Positions 26,068-34,362 of a DNA stretch of 64,000 nt are shown here, in pieces. The position numbers were made by a program, and so were the translations under genes. The DNA lies in contig CAXXVR010000002.1 in the NCBI GenBank assembly GCA_963675955.2, positions 682,001-746,000 of the forward strand. The letters run 5' to 3'. The stretch's first letter is position 1. Each line of letters opens with the position of its first letter. Below the pieces are notes generated by a model. That model was not told the DNA's origin. It made no database searches and saw nothing but the letters and a program-made list of their open reading frames with translations. Origin of the DNA: Desulfocicer sp963675955. GTDB lineage: Bacteria; Desulfobacterota; Desulfobacteria; Desulfobacterales; Desulfobacteraceae.

Positions 26068-26220
26068 ACACTCCTCATAGTGTCTGTTCACGCCGTTTTA
26101 AGGCATTAATAGGTATGAAAGCTGAAACTACTCTGTTCCTGGTACCCCACTCAACCTTTTGAATGGGTTTACCAGTAAACGCCTTCACACAGAATTTAAA
26201 TATCTTGGAAAAGGGCTGTA

Positions 26221-27585
26221 TTAAAAAATTATGTGGGCTGCAATGGCCACCAGGGGAACGGCAATGATGGTCCGGATAAAGAAAATGGCGATAAGTTCCC
26301 ATACCTTTAAGGGGATATCTGCTTCCAGCATGGCATTGGCGCTTTCTGTAAAGAAGATGACCTGAACCGTGGACAGAGTGCAGACAAAAAACAGGCTCAT
26401 GGTGGATACCTTTGCCCCAGAGGCAATGATGATGGGCAGGGCAATTTCAGTAATGGCAACCAGAACCGTTGATCCAATGGCCTCTGCATCGGGAAGCCCC
26501 ATTAAGTTGAGCAATGGGGTGACCGGTACGCCCAGCCAGTCAAACATAGGTGTGTAAGTGGCAATAATAAGGGCAAGGGTGGCAATGGAGACCACATATC
26601 CAACAATTTTTTGGGCAAATTTTACGGCATCAAAAGCCCCTTTTGTAAACATCTGGAGATGGGTGGTAGCAGCTTTTGCAAAGGCAATATCAACGGCTTC
26701 GGAAATAATTTTAAGGCTTAATGGGTCGGGTTTTCTCATCTCTTTTGTCTGTTCGTGGCCATCAATATAGATGTCTTTTTTCAAAGACAGAGGTGGAATT
26801 CTTGTTACAATGGCCGCCAGTATAAAGGTAATTATAAATGAGCTAATGATCACATGGGGAAGGTATTCCATGATTCCGCCGATGGAGGTGAGCAGGGCAA
26901 AAAAACCAAGGGAGCAGATACTGAAATTGGTGGCAATGCTGGCGGATTCCCGTTGGGTGTAATACCCGGCCTTATATATTTTATTGGTGATAAAAATACC
27001 AACGGCAGGATCTGCTACAAAAGAGGTTACAGCATCCACGGCAGACCGGCCGGGAAGACGGTATATGGGCCGCATCAAAGGTGCCATCAGTGCTCCTATG
27101 AACTCCAGAAATCCGAATTCGGTCAAAAATATCACCAGGGTGCCAGCAAGTGAAACCGTGATCAGTACGCTTTTTCCAATGCTGAAAGCAAGCCCACCGA
27201 TATCCTTATTGAGAAGCCATTCAGGTCCTATCCCAAAAACGACCATGGTGCTGAAAATAGCTGCCAATCCAAAGAAAAGTCCATTGATGGTCCCATCCTT
27301 TGCATGATATTTTTTGAATAGGGAAATTTTGGTAACTCGGGAAAGTATCCAGGTAACAAACAATAGCAATACAATGCCAAGCGTAAGGTAATCCAGGCCT
27401 TTGCCCAGGTACTTCTTGATAAAATCAATGATCAGTATCAGCGGAATTTTTGATTCTCCCGATGCTGTGGAAAAGGGTATAAAGAACAGAATAATCCCTA
27501 TCAGACTTCCTATAATTGATTTGACAGCTGAGAGTGCTTTGCTGGTCTGAACCCTGGCCTCATCGTTTTTCAAAGCGTCTTCCAT
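26221..27585 (-). CDS. YjiH family transporter (nucleoside-recognition domain)
   Basis: 454 residues with ~10-11 membrane segments. Two gate-like domains: one around GRSAVDAVTSFVADPAVGIFITNKIYKAGYYTQRE and a second around EAIGSTVLVAITEIALPIIIASG. The family is often encoded in histidine-utilisation clusters and is proposed to move histidine, urocanate or a related compound; direct proof is limited. AAGGAA lies ~11 bases before the ATG. It follows urocanate hydratase on the same strand after a terminator, and precedes korDABC. The position supports a role in uptake for the hut-like pathway; that is inference. Confidence 0.82.
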   Translation of the reverse strand: MEDALKNDEARVQTSKALSAVKSIIGSLIGIILFFIPFSTASGESKIPLILIIDFIKKYLGKGLDYLTLGIVLLLFVTWILSRVTKISLFKKYHAKDGTINGLFFGLAAIFSTMVVFGIGPEWLLNKDIGGLAFSIGKSVLITVSLAGTLVIFLTEFGFLEFIGALMAPLMRPIYRLPGRSAVDAVTSFVADPAVGIFITNKIYKAGYYTQRESASIATNFSICSLGFFALLTSIGGIMEYLPHVIISSFIITFILAAIVTRIPPLSLKKDIYIDGHEQTKEMRKPDPLSLKIISEAVDIAFAKAATTHLQMFTKGAFDAVKFAQKIVGYVVSIATLALIIATYTPMFDWLGVPVTPLLNLMGLPDAEAIGSTVLVAITEIALPIIIASGAKVSTMSLFFVCTLSTVQVIFFTESANAMLEADIPLKVWELIAIFFIRTIIAVPLVAIAAHIIF

Positions 27586-27772
27586 GTTTTGTTAATTCCT
27601 TTATTTTTTATATTATTAATAATAATATGAGCAGCGCCATTAAACCAGAAACGTTTTTCAGGTAAATGGGGTTGCCATCCGAACTCATTACGACCTCCTT
27701 TAAATCAATTCATATGGAAAAGCATACTTGAAGATATACATAATGGAACTGACACTGGTATCCGGAGACAGG

Positions 27773-27870
27773 AAAAAGGCAAGGTCGAATATGGCCTTGC
27801 CGATTCCCTTTTTGATCTCAATTGCCATCTCCATTATTTGTGAGGGCTTTGTTTCTGCAGGCCCTCACAA
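27773..27870 (-). terminator. Rho-independent terminator after urocanate hydratase
   Basis: On the minus strand GGCAAGG (27795-27801) pairs with CCTTGCC (27778-27784) and is followed by TTTTT. A second hairpin just upstream, TTGTGAGGGC / GCCCTCACAA (27838-27847 and 27861-27870), has a 10-bp perfect stem without a T-run. Together they should end the acyl-CoA dehydrogenase to hutU transcript. Confidence 0.75.
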
Positions 27871-27883
27871 GGGTATTGACTTA

Positions 27884-29917
27884 TTATTTTTCTATTTTTT
27901 TCTCCACCAGGTCGGTGATCATCTTCTCATCGGTGAGAAAGGGGATGGTGATGTGGGCCTGTCCCTGGCACATGTCGTTAAAGGCCACGCAGGTTTCCAT
28001 GGAATGTTCATTCCTGGCCCAGGATCGCCGGGCTACCCCGCCCATGACATCCCAGAGCATGGCCTGTTTGATGATTTCGTCGATCCTTGCACTGCCGTCC
28101 AGGACCAGGCCAAAGCCTCCGTTAACGGCTTTGCCGATGCCGACTCCGCCGCCATTGTGGAGTGCCACAAGGCTCATGCCCCTGGCACAGTTACCGGCAA
28201 AACACTGAACTGCCATATCGGCCATGATGTTGGAGCCGTCCTTGATGTTAGCGGTTTCCCGGAAGGGTGAATCAGTGCCGCCGGTGTCATGATGGTCCCG
28301 GCCCAGCATGACAGGCCCGATTTCTCCTTTTCTGACCATGTCGTTAAACTTCAGGGCAATGTTTACACGTCCCATGGCGTCTTGGTAGAGAATTCTGGCC
28401 TGGGTTCCGACAACGAGCTTATTCTTGTGGGCATCCCGGATCCATATATAATTGTCCCTGTCCTGGAATCTGCGGTCAGGATCAATGCATTCCATGGCAG
28501 CCCTGTCTGTCTTGAGCAGATCCTCTTCCTTACCGGACAGGCAGACCCATCTGAAAGGACCGTAGCCGTAGTCAAACATCAAAGGTCCCATGATGTCTTC
28601 CACATAGGAGGGGAAAATGAAGCCGTCCATGGTGTTTTTACCGTTTTTGCAGATCTCGGTGACCCCGGCGTCAAACACAGCACGCATAAAGGCATTGCCG
28701 TAGTCAAAGAAGTAAGTACCCCGGTCAACCAGGGTCTTGATCAGTTCATAGTGGCGGATCAGGGATTCATCCACTTTTTTGATGAACCCTTCTGGATCAT
28801 CCCTGAGCATCTTGGTCCTCTGCTCAAAGGTCAGACCCTGGGGACAGTATCCGCCGCCGTGGGCCACGTGGCAGGAAGTCTGATCGGAGAGCAGTTCAAT
28901 GTGAATGTCGTTATCCACGGCATATTCCAGCAAATCCACCACATTGCCGTGAAAGGCAATGGCCAGGGCCTTTTTTGCCTCTATTGCCGCCTTTGCCATC
29001 TCAAAACTTTCCGCTGGACTCTTTGTTACTTTGCTGACCCAACCCTGGTCAAACCGGGTCTTTATCCTGGAATCATCCACTTCTGCGATAATGCCCACAC
29101 CGTTGGCAATCTCAATGGCCTTGCCCTGGGCACCGCTCATACCCCCCAGACCAGAGGTGACAAAAAATTTTCCGGTAAGATCCCCGTCTTCAGGAACTCC
29201 AATTTCCAGGCGAGCGGCATTTAGAAGGGTGCCGTAGGTGCCGTGGACAATGCCTTGGGGACCAATGTACATCCAGCCACCTGCGGTCATCTGACCATAG
29301 TTTGCAACTCCCAGGGATATGGCTCGTTCCCAGTTCTCCTGATCATTGAACAGTCCCACCATCATGGCGTTGGTTATAATGGTTCTGGGAGAGTAGGGAG
29401 AGGATTTGAACAGCCCCAGAGGATGCCCGGACTCCACCACCAAGGTCTGATCTTCGGTGAGATTTTCCAGGTATTTTTTAATAACGTGGTATTGCATCCA
29501 GTTCTGGCAGACCTGGCCGGTTTCTCCGTATGTGACCATCTCGTAGGGGTAAAGTGCGGTTTCAAAGTCCAGGTTGTTGTCGATCATAACCTGAAAGGCC
29601 TTACCCTCAGTGCATTTTCCCTTGTACTCGTCAATGGAAAGACCTCTGATACGGCCGCTGGGTCTGAACCTATATCCGTAGATCCTGCCAAATGTCATAA
29701 GTTCATCTAAAAATTCTGGCGCCATTTTTTCATGCCATTCTCCGGGCAGATATCTCAAAGCATTTTTAAGGGCCAGGGCAATCTCTTCCTTATTCAGGTG
29801 CAAGGGACGTTTGGGTGCTCTTCGGATACCGGGTTCAAATTCAGGCATCTGGGGGAGTTCTGTGAAAATGTCTTGGATGCTTATGGTCATTGCATTGGAA
29901 ACATCAATATTTTTCAT
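27884..29917 (-). CDS. hutU: Urocanate hydratase
   Basis: 677 residues from ATG 29917; an upstream ATG would overlap the preceding gene by 46 bases and lacks a good ribosome binding site. This is the long form of urocanase (the common bacterial form is ~555). Recognisable blocks: SGHPLGLFKSSPYSPR, NYGQMTAGGWMYIGPQGIVH, TSGLGGMSGAQGKA for NAD+ binding, DQTSCHVAHGGGYCPQG containing the conserved Cys region, and GRDHHDTGGTDSPFRET near the C-terminus. It hydrates urocanate to imidazolonepropionate using tightly bound NAD+. No hutH, hutI or formiminoglutamate enzyme is in the window. It is the last gene of a run with a CoA-transferase and two acyl-CoA dehydrogenases. Confidence 0.95.
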   Translation of the reverse strand: MKNIDVSNAMTISIQDIFTELPQMPEFEPGIRRAPKRPLHLNKEEIALALKNALRYLPGEWHEKMAPEFLDELMTFGRIYGYRFRPSGRIRGLSIDEYKGKCTEGKAFQVMIDNNLDFETALYPYEMVTYGETGQVCQNWMQYHVIKKYLENLTEDQTLVVESGHPLGLFKSSPYSPRTIITNAMMVGLFNDQENWERAISLGVANYGQMTAGGWMYIGPQGIVHGTYGTLLNAARLEIGVPEDGDLTGKFFVTSGLGGMSGAQGKAIEIANGVGIIAEVDDSRIKTRFDQGWVSKVTKSPAESFEMAKAAIEAKKALAIAFHGNVVDLLEYAVDNDIHIELLSDQTSCHVAHGGGYCPQGLTFEQRTKMLRDDPEGFIKKVDESLIRHYELIKTLVDRGTYFFDYGNAFMRAVFDAGVTEICKNGKNTMDGFIFPSYVEDIMGPLMFDYGYGPFRWVCLSGKEEDLLKTDRAAMECIDPDRRFQDRDNYIWIRDAHKNKLVVGTQARILYQDAMGRVNIALKFNDMVRKGEIGPVMLGRDHHDTGGTDSPFRETANIKDGSNIMADMAVQCFAGNCARGMSLVALHNGGGVGIGKAVNGGFGLVLDGSARIDEIIKQAMLWDVMGGVARRSWARNEHSMETCVAFNDMCQGQAHITIPFLTDEKMITDLVEKKIEK

Positions 29918-29963
29918 GGCGTTTATTGTTCCTTGTTGTGGCAGGTGGTTACTGCCATGTAGG

Positions 29964-31151
29964 TTATATGATTTTTTTGTCTGCCAGTTCGTTAATGGTC
30001 TGATCGTCAAATCCGAGTTTGTTTTTCAACACCTCTTTGGTATGCTCACCCAGCAGAGGAGATGGACCCTGAATGTTTGCCTTTGTGTGAGAAAATTTCA
30101 CAGGCATGGCTGGAATTCTTGTGGGACCGGCAACGGGGTGGTCCACATGGACCAGCATTTGTCTGGCTTTGATGTGATCACTTTCAGCAATTTGCTGGAT
30201 ATTGTAAATGGGAGATGAGGGAACCCTTGCCTGCTCAAGGATCTCCAGGACCTGTTCAACGGTCAGCTCCTTTGACCAGGAGTGGATAATTTCCTTGAGT
30301 GCTGTATCGTTTTTTCCTCTGATGGTGTCCGTCAAAAACCGTTCGTCTTCCATGAGCTCCAATCGGCCCATGGCTTCACAGAGTCGGGAAAAGCCTGTAT
30401 TGTCAAAGGTGGCAATGGTAAAATACCCGTCTTTGGCCTCAAATACATCATAGGGGTAACTTGTGGGGTGGCGGGAACCCATACGTTCCAGAATTTTTTT
30501 GTCGTCTCCCAGATATGAGAACAGGGACATTTCCAAAAGAGAGAATATTGAATCCACCATGGAGACGTCAATGGACTGGCCCTGTCCGGTTTTTTCCCTG
30601 TTAAACAGGGCAGTGACAATGGCAAAGGCCGTGTACAATGCTGTGGAGGTATCTCCCAGGGAAACACCCACCCGTGTGGGGGGAGCCCCTTTTTGACCGT
30701 TGACGCTCATGATGCCCCCCATGGCCTGGGCCACCAGGTCAAAAGCGGGCAGATGTTTCATGGGGCTGTCCTGGCCGAATCCGGAGATGGAAGCGTATAT
30801 GATTCCAGGGTTCATTTTTTTGACTTCAAGGTAGGACAGGCCCAGTTTCTCCATGACTCCGGGGCGAAAATTTTCCACAATCACGTCTGACTTTTTGATC
30901 AGGGATTTGAGAATCTCAAGGCCTTTTTTTTCTTTAAGGTTTAAGGTGATGCCTTTTTTCCCTCGATTCAGGGACATGAAGTAGAGGCTTTCCCCGTTGA
31001 TGGCAGCCGAGGGTTCCCTTGCCCCGTCTCCGCCCATGGGATGTTCCACTTTGATGACCTCTGCGCCCATATCTGCCAGCATAGCCGTGCAAAAGGGACC
31101 ACTTAATACCCGGGTCAGATCCAGAACTTTAATATTTTTTAATGCACTCAT
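29964..31151 (-). CDS. CaiB/BaiF family (class III) CoA-transferase
   Basis: About 395 residues (ATG 31151). Class III features: VLDLTRVLSGPFCTAMLADMGAEVIKVE at the N-terminus, the DLVAQAMGG segment carrying the catalytic Asp, GDTSTALYTAFAIVTAL and RHPTSYPYDVF. These enzymes move CoA between two acids through an aspartyl-anhydride/CoA intermediate, as in carnitine, oxalate and benzylsuccinate metabolism. It lies between two acyl-CoA dehydrogenases and urocanate hydratase on one strand with 18- to 47-base gaps, so it likely activates the acid that the dehydrogenases oxidise. The substrate cannot be read from sequence. Confidence 0.92.
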   Translation of the reverse strand: MSALKNIKVLDLTRVLSGPFCTAMLADMGAEVIKVEHPMGGDGAREPSAAINGESLYFMSLNRGKKGITLNLKEKKGLEILKSLIKKSDVIVENFRPGVMEKLGLSYLEVKKMNPGIIYASISGFGQDSPMKHLPAFDLVAQAMGGIMSVNGQKGAPPTRVGVSLGDTSTALYTAFAIVTALFNREKTGQGQSIDVSMVDSIFSLLEMSLFSYLGDDKKILERMGSRHPTSYPYDVFEAKDGYFTIATFDNTGFSRLCEAMGRLELMEDERFLTDTIRGKNDTALKEIIHSWSKELTVEQVLEILEQARVPSSPIYNIQQIAESDHIKARQMLVHVDHPVAGPTRIPAMPVKFSHTKANIQGPSPLLGEHTKEVLKNKLGFDDQTINELADKKII

Positions 31152-31175
31152 AATCAATTTTCCCTAAGTTGCGGC

Positions 31176-32306
31176 TTAATTGAGCCGACCGATGACCCGT
31201 TGGCTGATCACATCCATCCGGGTGATTTTTCTGCCCAGCAGTGTTCTTAAACATTTCACATCTCTGAAAAAGTGCTCCACGGGAAATTCGATCATATATC
31301 CTACGCCCCCGTGGATCTGCAGGGCCTCATCGGTAAGGAATTCGGCCATGGCCTGGGCAGAGAGTTGGGCTGCTGTCAAATCCGTTAATCCAATACTTTT
31401 TTCGTCACAGGCCCGGGCTGCAGCGTAGACCGACGCCCTACCCTCCCGAAGTCTTGTGTACATGGTTGCGATTTTTTGGCTGATACCCTGGAAGGCAGCG
31501 ATTTTACGGCGAAACTGCTCTCTTTCTTTGGCATACCCCAGAGCCAGGTCAAAGGCTCCCTGGGCCATGCCCAGAAACATGGCTGCTGTTTTGAGCAAAA
31601 GATTTTGCTCAAGGATATTGACCGGGTTGATCCCTTTTTTATCGCAGGTAATCATGGTTCCCGTTGAGATCTCTGTGGACTTAAAATTCACTGTATTCCA
31701 GGGCATCATGTCCATACCCAGTTTTTTTCTGGGTTCAGAAATAGTTATTCCGGGCATGTTTTTGGGTAATAGGGCCATAATTGGTTCCCCCTGGCCCTCT
31801 TCGGGATGGGCAACAACCAGAAGAAAATCGGCAATGCCAGCATTGACCACTATGGAGGCTGCTCCGGTTAGAACAAGGGTATTGTCGGTTTTGCGGTAAC
31901 AGATAGTTCCCTGCTCCTGACCTAATTCCGGGCAGATCAGGGCTGTGACTGCTTTTCCCTTTAACAGGGGTGCGTTACAGGCTTTGATTTGGTCCGGGGT
32001 GCCAAATTGGGCCACAATTTCCGCCCCCATGTCGGCAAAGGCCAGGGCCAGGCCCATGCTGGAGTCCCTGCGGCAGAGCTGTTCCGTTACCAGGACGTTG
32101 TCCATGATTCCACATTCCTGGCCCCCTGCGGATTCCGGCCAGGTCAGGCCGATGAGATCCAGTTTACATGCGGTTTTGAGAGTCTTTTGGGGAAACTGCT
32201 GTCTTTCAATGAGGTCCAGAATATGGTCGTCATCAAATTCTCCCCGGGCAAAATCCCGGGCTGCTTTTTGTATAAAGGTCTGTTCTTCTGTGAGTTGGAA
32301 TGTCAT
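31176..32306 (-). CDS. Acyl-CoA dehydrogenase homologue lacking the usual catalytic Glu
   Basis: 376 residues with the acyl-CoA dehydrogenase fold: N-terminal helices, a middle beta domain, and a C-terminal helical domain (QIHGGVGYMIEFPVEHFFRDVKCLRTLLG). The family normally has Y-E-G-T-x-E-I after the FFRD segment, where Glu is the catalytic base. Here that place reads CLRTLLGRKI, so the base is missing unless it has moved. The middle FAD-binding motif is also weak (CPELGQEQGTICYRKT in place of the TEPxAGSD type). It is encoded directly after the complete dehydrogenase (gap 18 bases), as expected for a non-catalytic partner in a heteromeric enzyme. Confidence 0.85.
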   Translation of the reverse strand: MTFQLTEEQTFIQKAARDFARGEFDDDHILDLIERQQFPQKTLKTACKLDLIGLTWPESAGGQECGIMDNVLVTEQLCRRDSSMGLALAFADMGAEIVAQFGTPDQIKACNAPLLKGKAVTALICPELGQEQGTICYRKTDNTLVLTGAASIVVNAGIADFLLVVAHPEEGQGEPIMALLPKNMPGITISEPRKKLGMDMMPWNTVNFKSTEISTGTMITCDKKGINPVNILEQNLLLKTAAMFLGMAQGAFDLALGYAKEREQFRRKIAAFQGISQKIATMYTRLREGRASVYAAARACDEKSIGLTDLTAAQLSAQAMAEFLTDEALQIHGGVGYMIEFPVEHFFRDVKCLRTLLGRKITRMDVISQRVIGRLN

Positions 32307-32324
32307 GGATTGGTCTCCTTTCTT

Positions 32325-33485
32325 TTATGCGGGGCGTTGGCCGGCGAGCAGTTTACGTCCAATGATAATGCGGTGTATTTCTGCAGTTCCTTCGAAAATT
32401 CGTAAGATCCTTGCATCCCGCATGATCCGCTCCACCACGTTTTCAAAAAGGCAACTATCTTTCCCAAAAATTTCCATGGCCTTTTCCGCGACCCGGCCCA
32501 CCATCTCGGACCCGTAGAGTTTGCACATGGCAACTTCCAGCTGGGCATCTTCCTTGCGGTCCATTTTTGCTGCGGTTTTGTAGAGCATGGTCCTTGCGGC
32601 GTAGAGTTCTGTGGCCATATCGGCCAGAAGCCATTCAAAGGACTGGTACCTTGCCAGGGGTTTATCATTGAATTTTTCAGAAGACGCATATTCCACGGAC
32701 ATGTCTAAAAGTCTTGTGGCCATTCCCACCGAGGTAGCGGCAACTCCCATCCGGCCTTCATCAACGGTTTTCAGGGCTACACTCAATCCTTTGCCCTCGG
32801 TTCCAATGAGGTTTTTGACTGGCACCGGGGTGTCCTTGAAAATCACCTCGCTTTTATGAGAGCCCTGCATACCCATGGATTGATGGATATTACCGATGGA
32901 AATGCCGGGATAATCCTTTTCGACGATAAAGGCAGAAATCCCTCCCTTGGCACCTTTTTCCGGATCTGTGACGGCAATGACGATGAATATATCGGCAATG
33001 GGAGCATTAGTGATAAAATGCTTCATGCCGTTTAGAAGATAGACATCCCCTTTTTTTTCGGCCGTGGTGGTGATGCTGGCGGCATCTGATCCGGCATTGG
33101 GCTCGGTGAGGGTGAAGGCAGAGATCCATTCGCCGCTGGCAAGCTTGGGTAAATATTTTTTCTTCTGCTCTTTGTCACCGTCCAACACAATGCTTCTGGA
33201 ACCTAAGCCGTTGTTGAGACTGATGATGTCCATGAAGGCAAAATGGGTCTTGGCCAGTTCCTCTTCCACTGTGCAAAAGGCGGTTTTGCCCATACCCATA
33301 CCTCCATATTCTTTGGGGATGGTCAGTCCAAAATACCCCTGTTCCCGCATTCTGGCCAGGATATGTTCGGGAATTTTGTTGTTGGTTTCAACATCCTGCT
33401 CAAATGGTGCCAGCTCTTTTTGTGCAAACTGCCGGATTTCCATTCTGAGGGCTTCCAATTGATCTGCTGACTGCAAAAGGGTCAT
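32325..33485 (-). CDS. Acyl-CoA dehydrogenase
   Basis: 386 residues from ATG 33485, which has GGAGG 6 bases upstream. Complete short-chain acyl-CoA dehydrogenase: AFTLTEPNAGSDAASI in the FAD/substrate region, IHQSMGMQGSHKSEVIFKD, and ILRIFEGTAEIHRIIIG with the catalytic Glu. It introduces an alpha,beta double bond into an acyl-CoA and passes electrons to ETF. First gene of the run with the second dehydrogenase, CaiB-type CoA-transferase and hutU. A 20-bp near-perfect palindrome lies ~55 bp upstream. Confidence 0.93.
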   Translation of the reverse strand: MTLLQSADQLEALRMEIRQFAQKELAPFEQDVETNNKIPEHILARMREQGYFGLTIPKEYGGMGMGKTAFCTVEEELAKTHFAFMDIISLNNGLGSRSIVLDGDKEQKKKYLPKLASGEWISAFTLTEPNAGSDAASITTTAEKKGDVYLLNGMKHFITNAPIADIFIVIAVTDPEKGAKGGISAFIVEKDYPGISIGNIHQSMGMQGSHKSEVIFKDTPVPVKNLIGTEGKGLSVALKTVDEGRMGVAATSVGMATRLLDMSVEYASSEKFNDKPLARYQSFEWLLADMATELYAARTMLYKTAAKMDRKEDAQLEVAMCKLYGSEMVGRVAEKAMEIFGKDSCLFENVVERIMRDARILRIFEGTAEIHRIIIGRKLLAGQRPA

Positions 33486-33540
33486 CTCTGCCTCCAAGAA
33501 AAAGATATAAAACAAAAGGAATTAATGTTTTATTTATTAG

Positions 33541-33560
33541 TTATATAAGTACTTACATAA
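33541..33560. promoter_or_regulatory. Near-perfect 20-bp palindrome, candidate operator
   Basis: TTATATAAGTACTTACATAA has one mismatched pair, sits 56 bp before the first acyl-CoA dehydrogenase start and lies in AT-rich DNA. Size and symmetry suit a TetR- or MarR-type repressor dimer. No protein can be assigned, though the MarR-GNAT protein is the nearest candidate. Confidence 0.45.
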
Positions 33561-33721
33561 CAACTTATTGCCTTGTCAAGATCTTTTTAAAAAAAATGGG
33601 GGCGAGTGCATCTTGATTAAATGAGTAGAATTAAATGGTCTTTTGGAGTTAGTATTTTCAATGGGTCATTCTAAATGCTGAGGGTCTGTAAACAGCTCTT
33701 TGGGGGCCAGAGATTTTTGGG

Positions 33722-33898
33722 GATTTGTCTATGCGGGCGGGAAATATTTGCACTTTCTGGTCTACACGAATTATTTGGTGGAGATTTGTCTATGCGGGCG
33801 GGGAATATTTTCTCTGCATCTGAGTGGATAATCAGGGGGGGCTGGTTTTTTTGTTTTTTTTATCTGCCAAGGGCTAAATTTATCTGCCAAGGGCTAAA
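33722..33898 (+). repeat. Direct repeats in front of the TnpB relic
   Basis: GATTTGTCTATGCGGGCGGG occurs at 33722-33741 and 33783-33802, each followed by (A)AATATTT. TTTATCTGCCAAGGGCTAAA is then duplicated in tandem (33859-33898). No coding role is apparent; this is probably the left end of the decayed insertion sequence. Confidence 0.7.
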
Positions 33899-33899
33899 A

Positions 33900-34316
33900 A
33901 TGATAAAGAATCATAAATACAGAATATATCCAAGCAGATCTCAGAACACCTGCCTGGAAAATCAGTTCTCTATGTGTCGGTACTTGTATAACTGGGCTTT
34001 AGCTAACAGGATCTGGCTTTATTAGAACCATGGTGTGATTATCAGCTGCTTTGAGCAGATAAATGAACTCACCAATTGCTGACGCAAGCGGAGTAAATGC
34101 ATTTTCCTGGTTTAATACAAGGCAAAGGCTTTGGGTAAGCAGGTGATTTTTGTAAATTTTGTATATACGTCTCAGAAATGCTCAAATCCTGCTTGTGGCC
34201 AGATTGTTAAAAAAAGCCTTTCAGTTAGAACTCATAAGTGTCCGCATTGTGGTCTTGTTCTAAACAGGGACCACAATGCGGCAATAAATATATGGGGCTA
34301 CAGTCTCAGGAGCTAA
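33900..34316 (+). pseudogene. TnpB (IS200/IS605 family) relic with central deletion
   Basis: The N-terminal 41 codons (MIKNHKYRIYPSRSQ...YLYNWALANRIWLY, then a stop) match the start of TnpB/OrfB proteins. The C-terminal piece (from ~34131) has the zinc-ribbon CSNPACG...CPHCG and the RuvC-III part LNRDHNAAINIWGY. The ~250 residues between, including RuvC-I and II, are missing. TnpB is an RNA-guided nuclease in intact elements; this copy cannot be active. Downstream, GAAGCCCTTTCTATAGCTTC-like sequence up to ~34368 is probably the element's right end and omega-RNA scaffold, and it runs into the stop of the ABC binding-protein gene. Confidence 0.85.
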
Positions 34317-34362
34317 TACTCCAAGAAGCCCTTTCTATAGCTTCGGCTTAGATGGTGAGTCG

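Noticed and set aside
27600..27640. AT-only palindrome (TATTATTAATAATAATA) as an operator
   Set aside because: Simple AT sequence of this kind is expected by chance in such an AT-rich gap.
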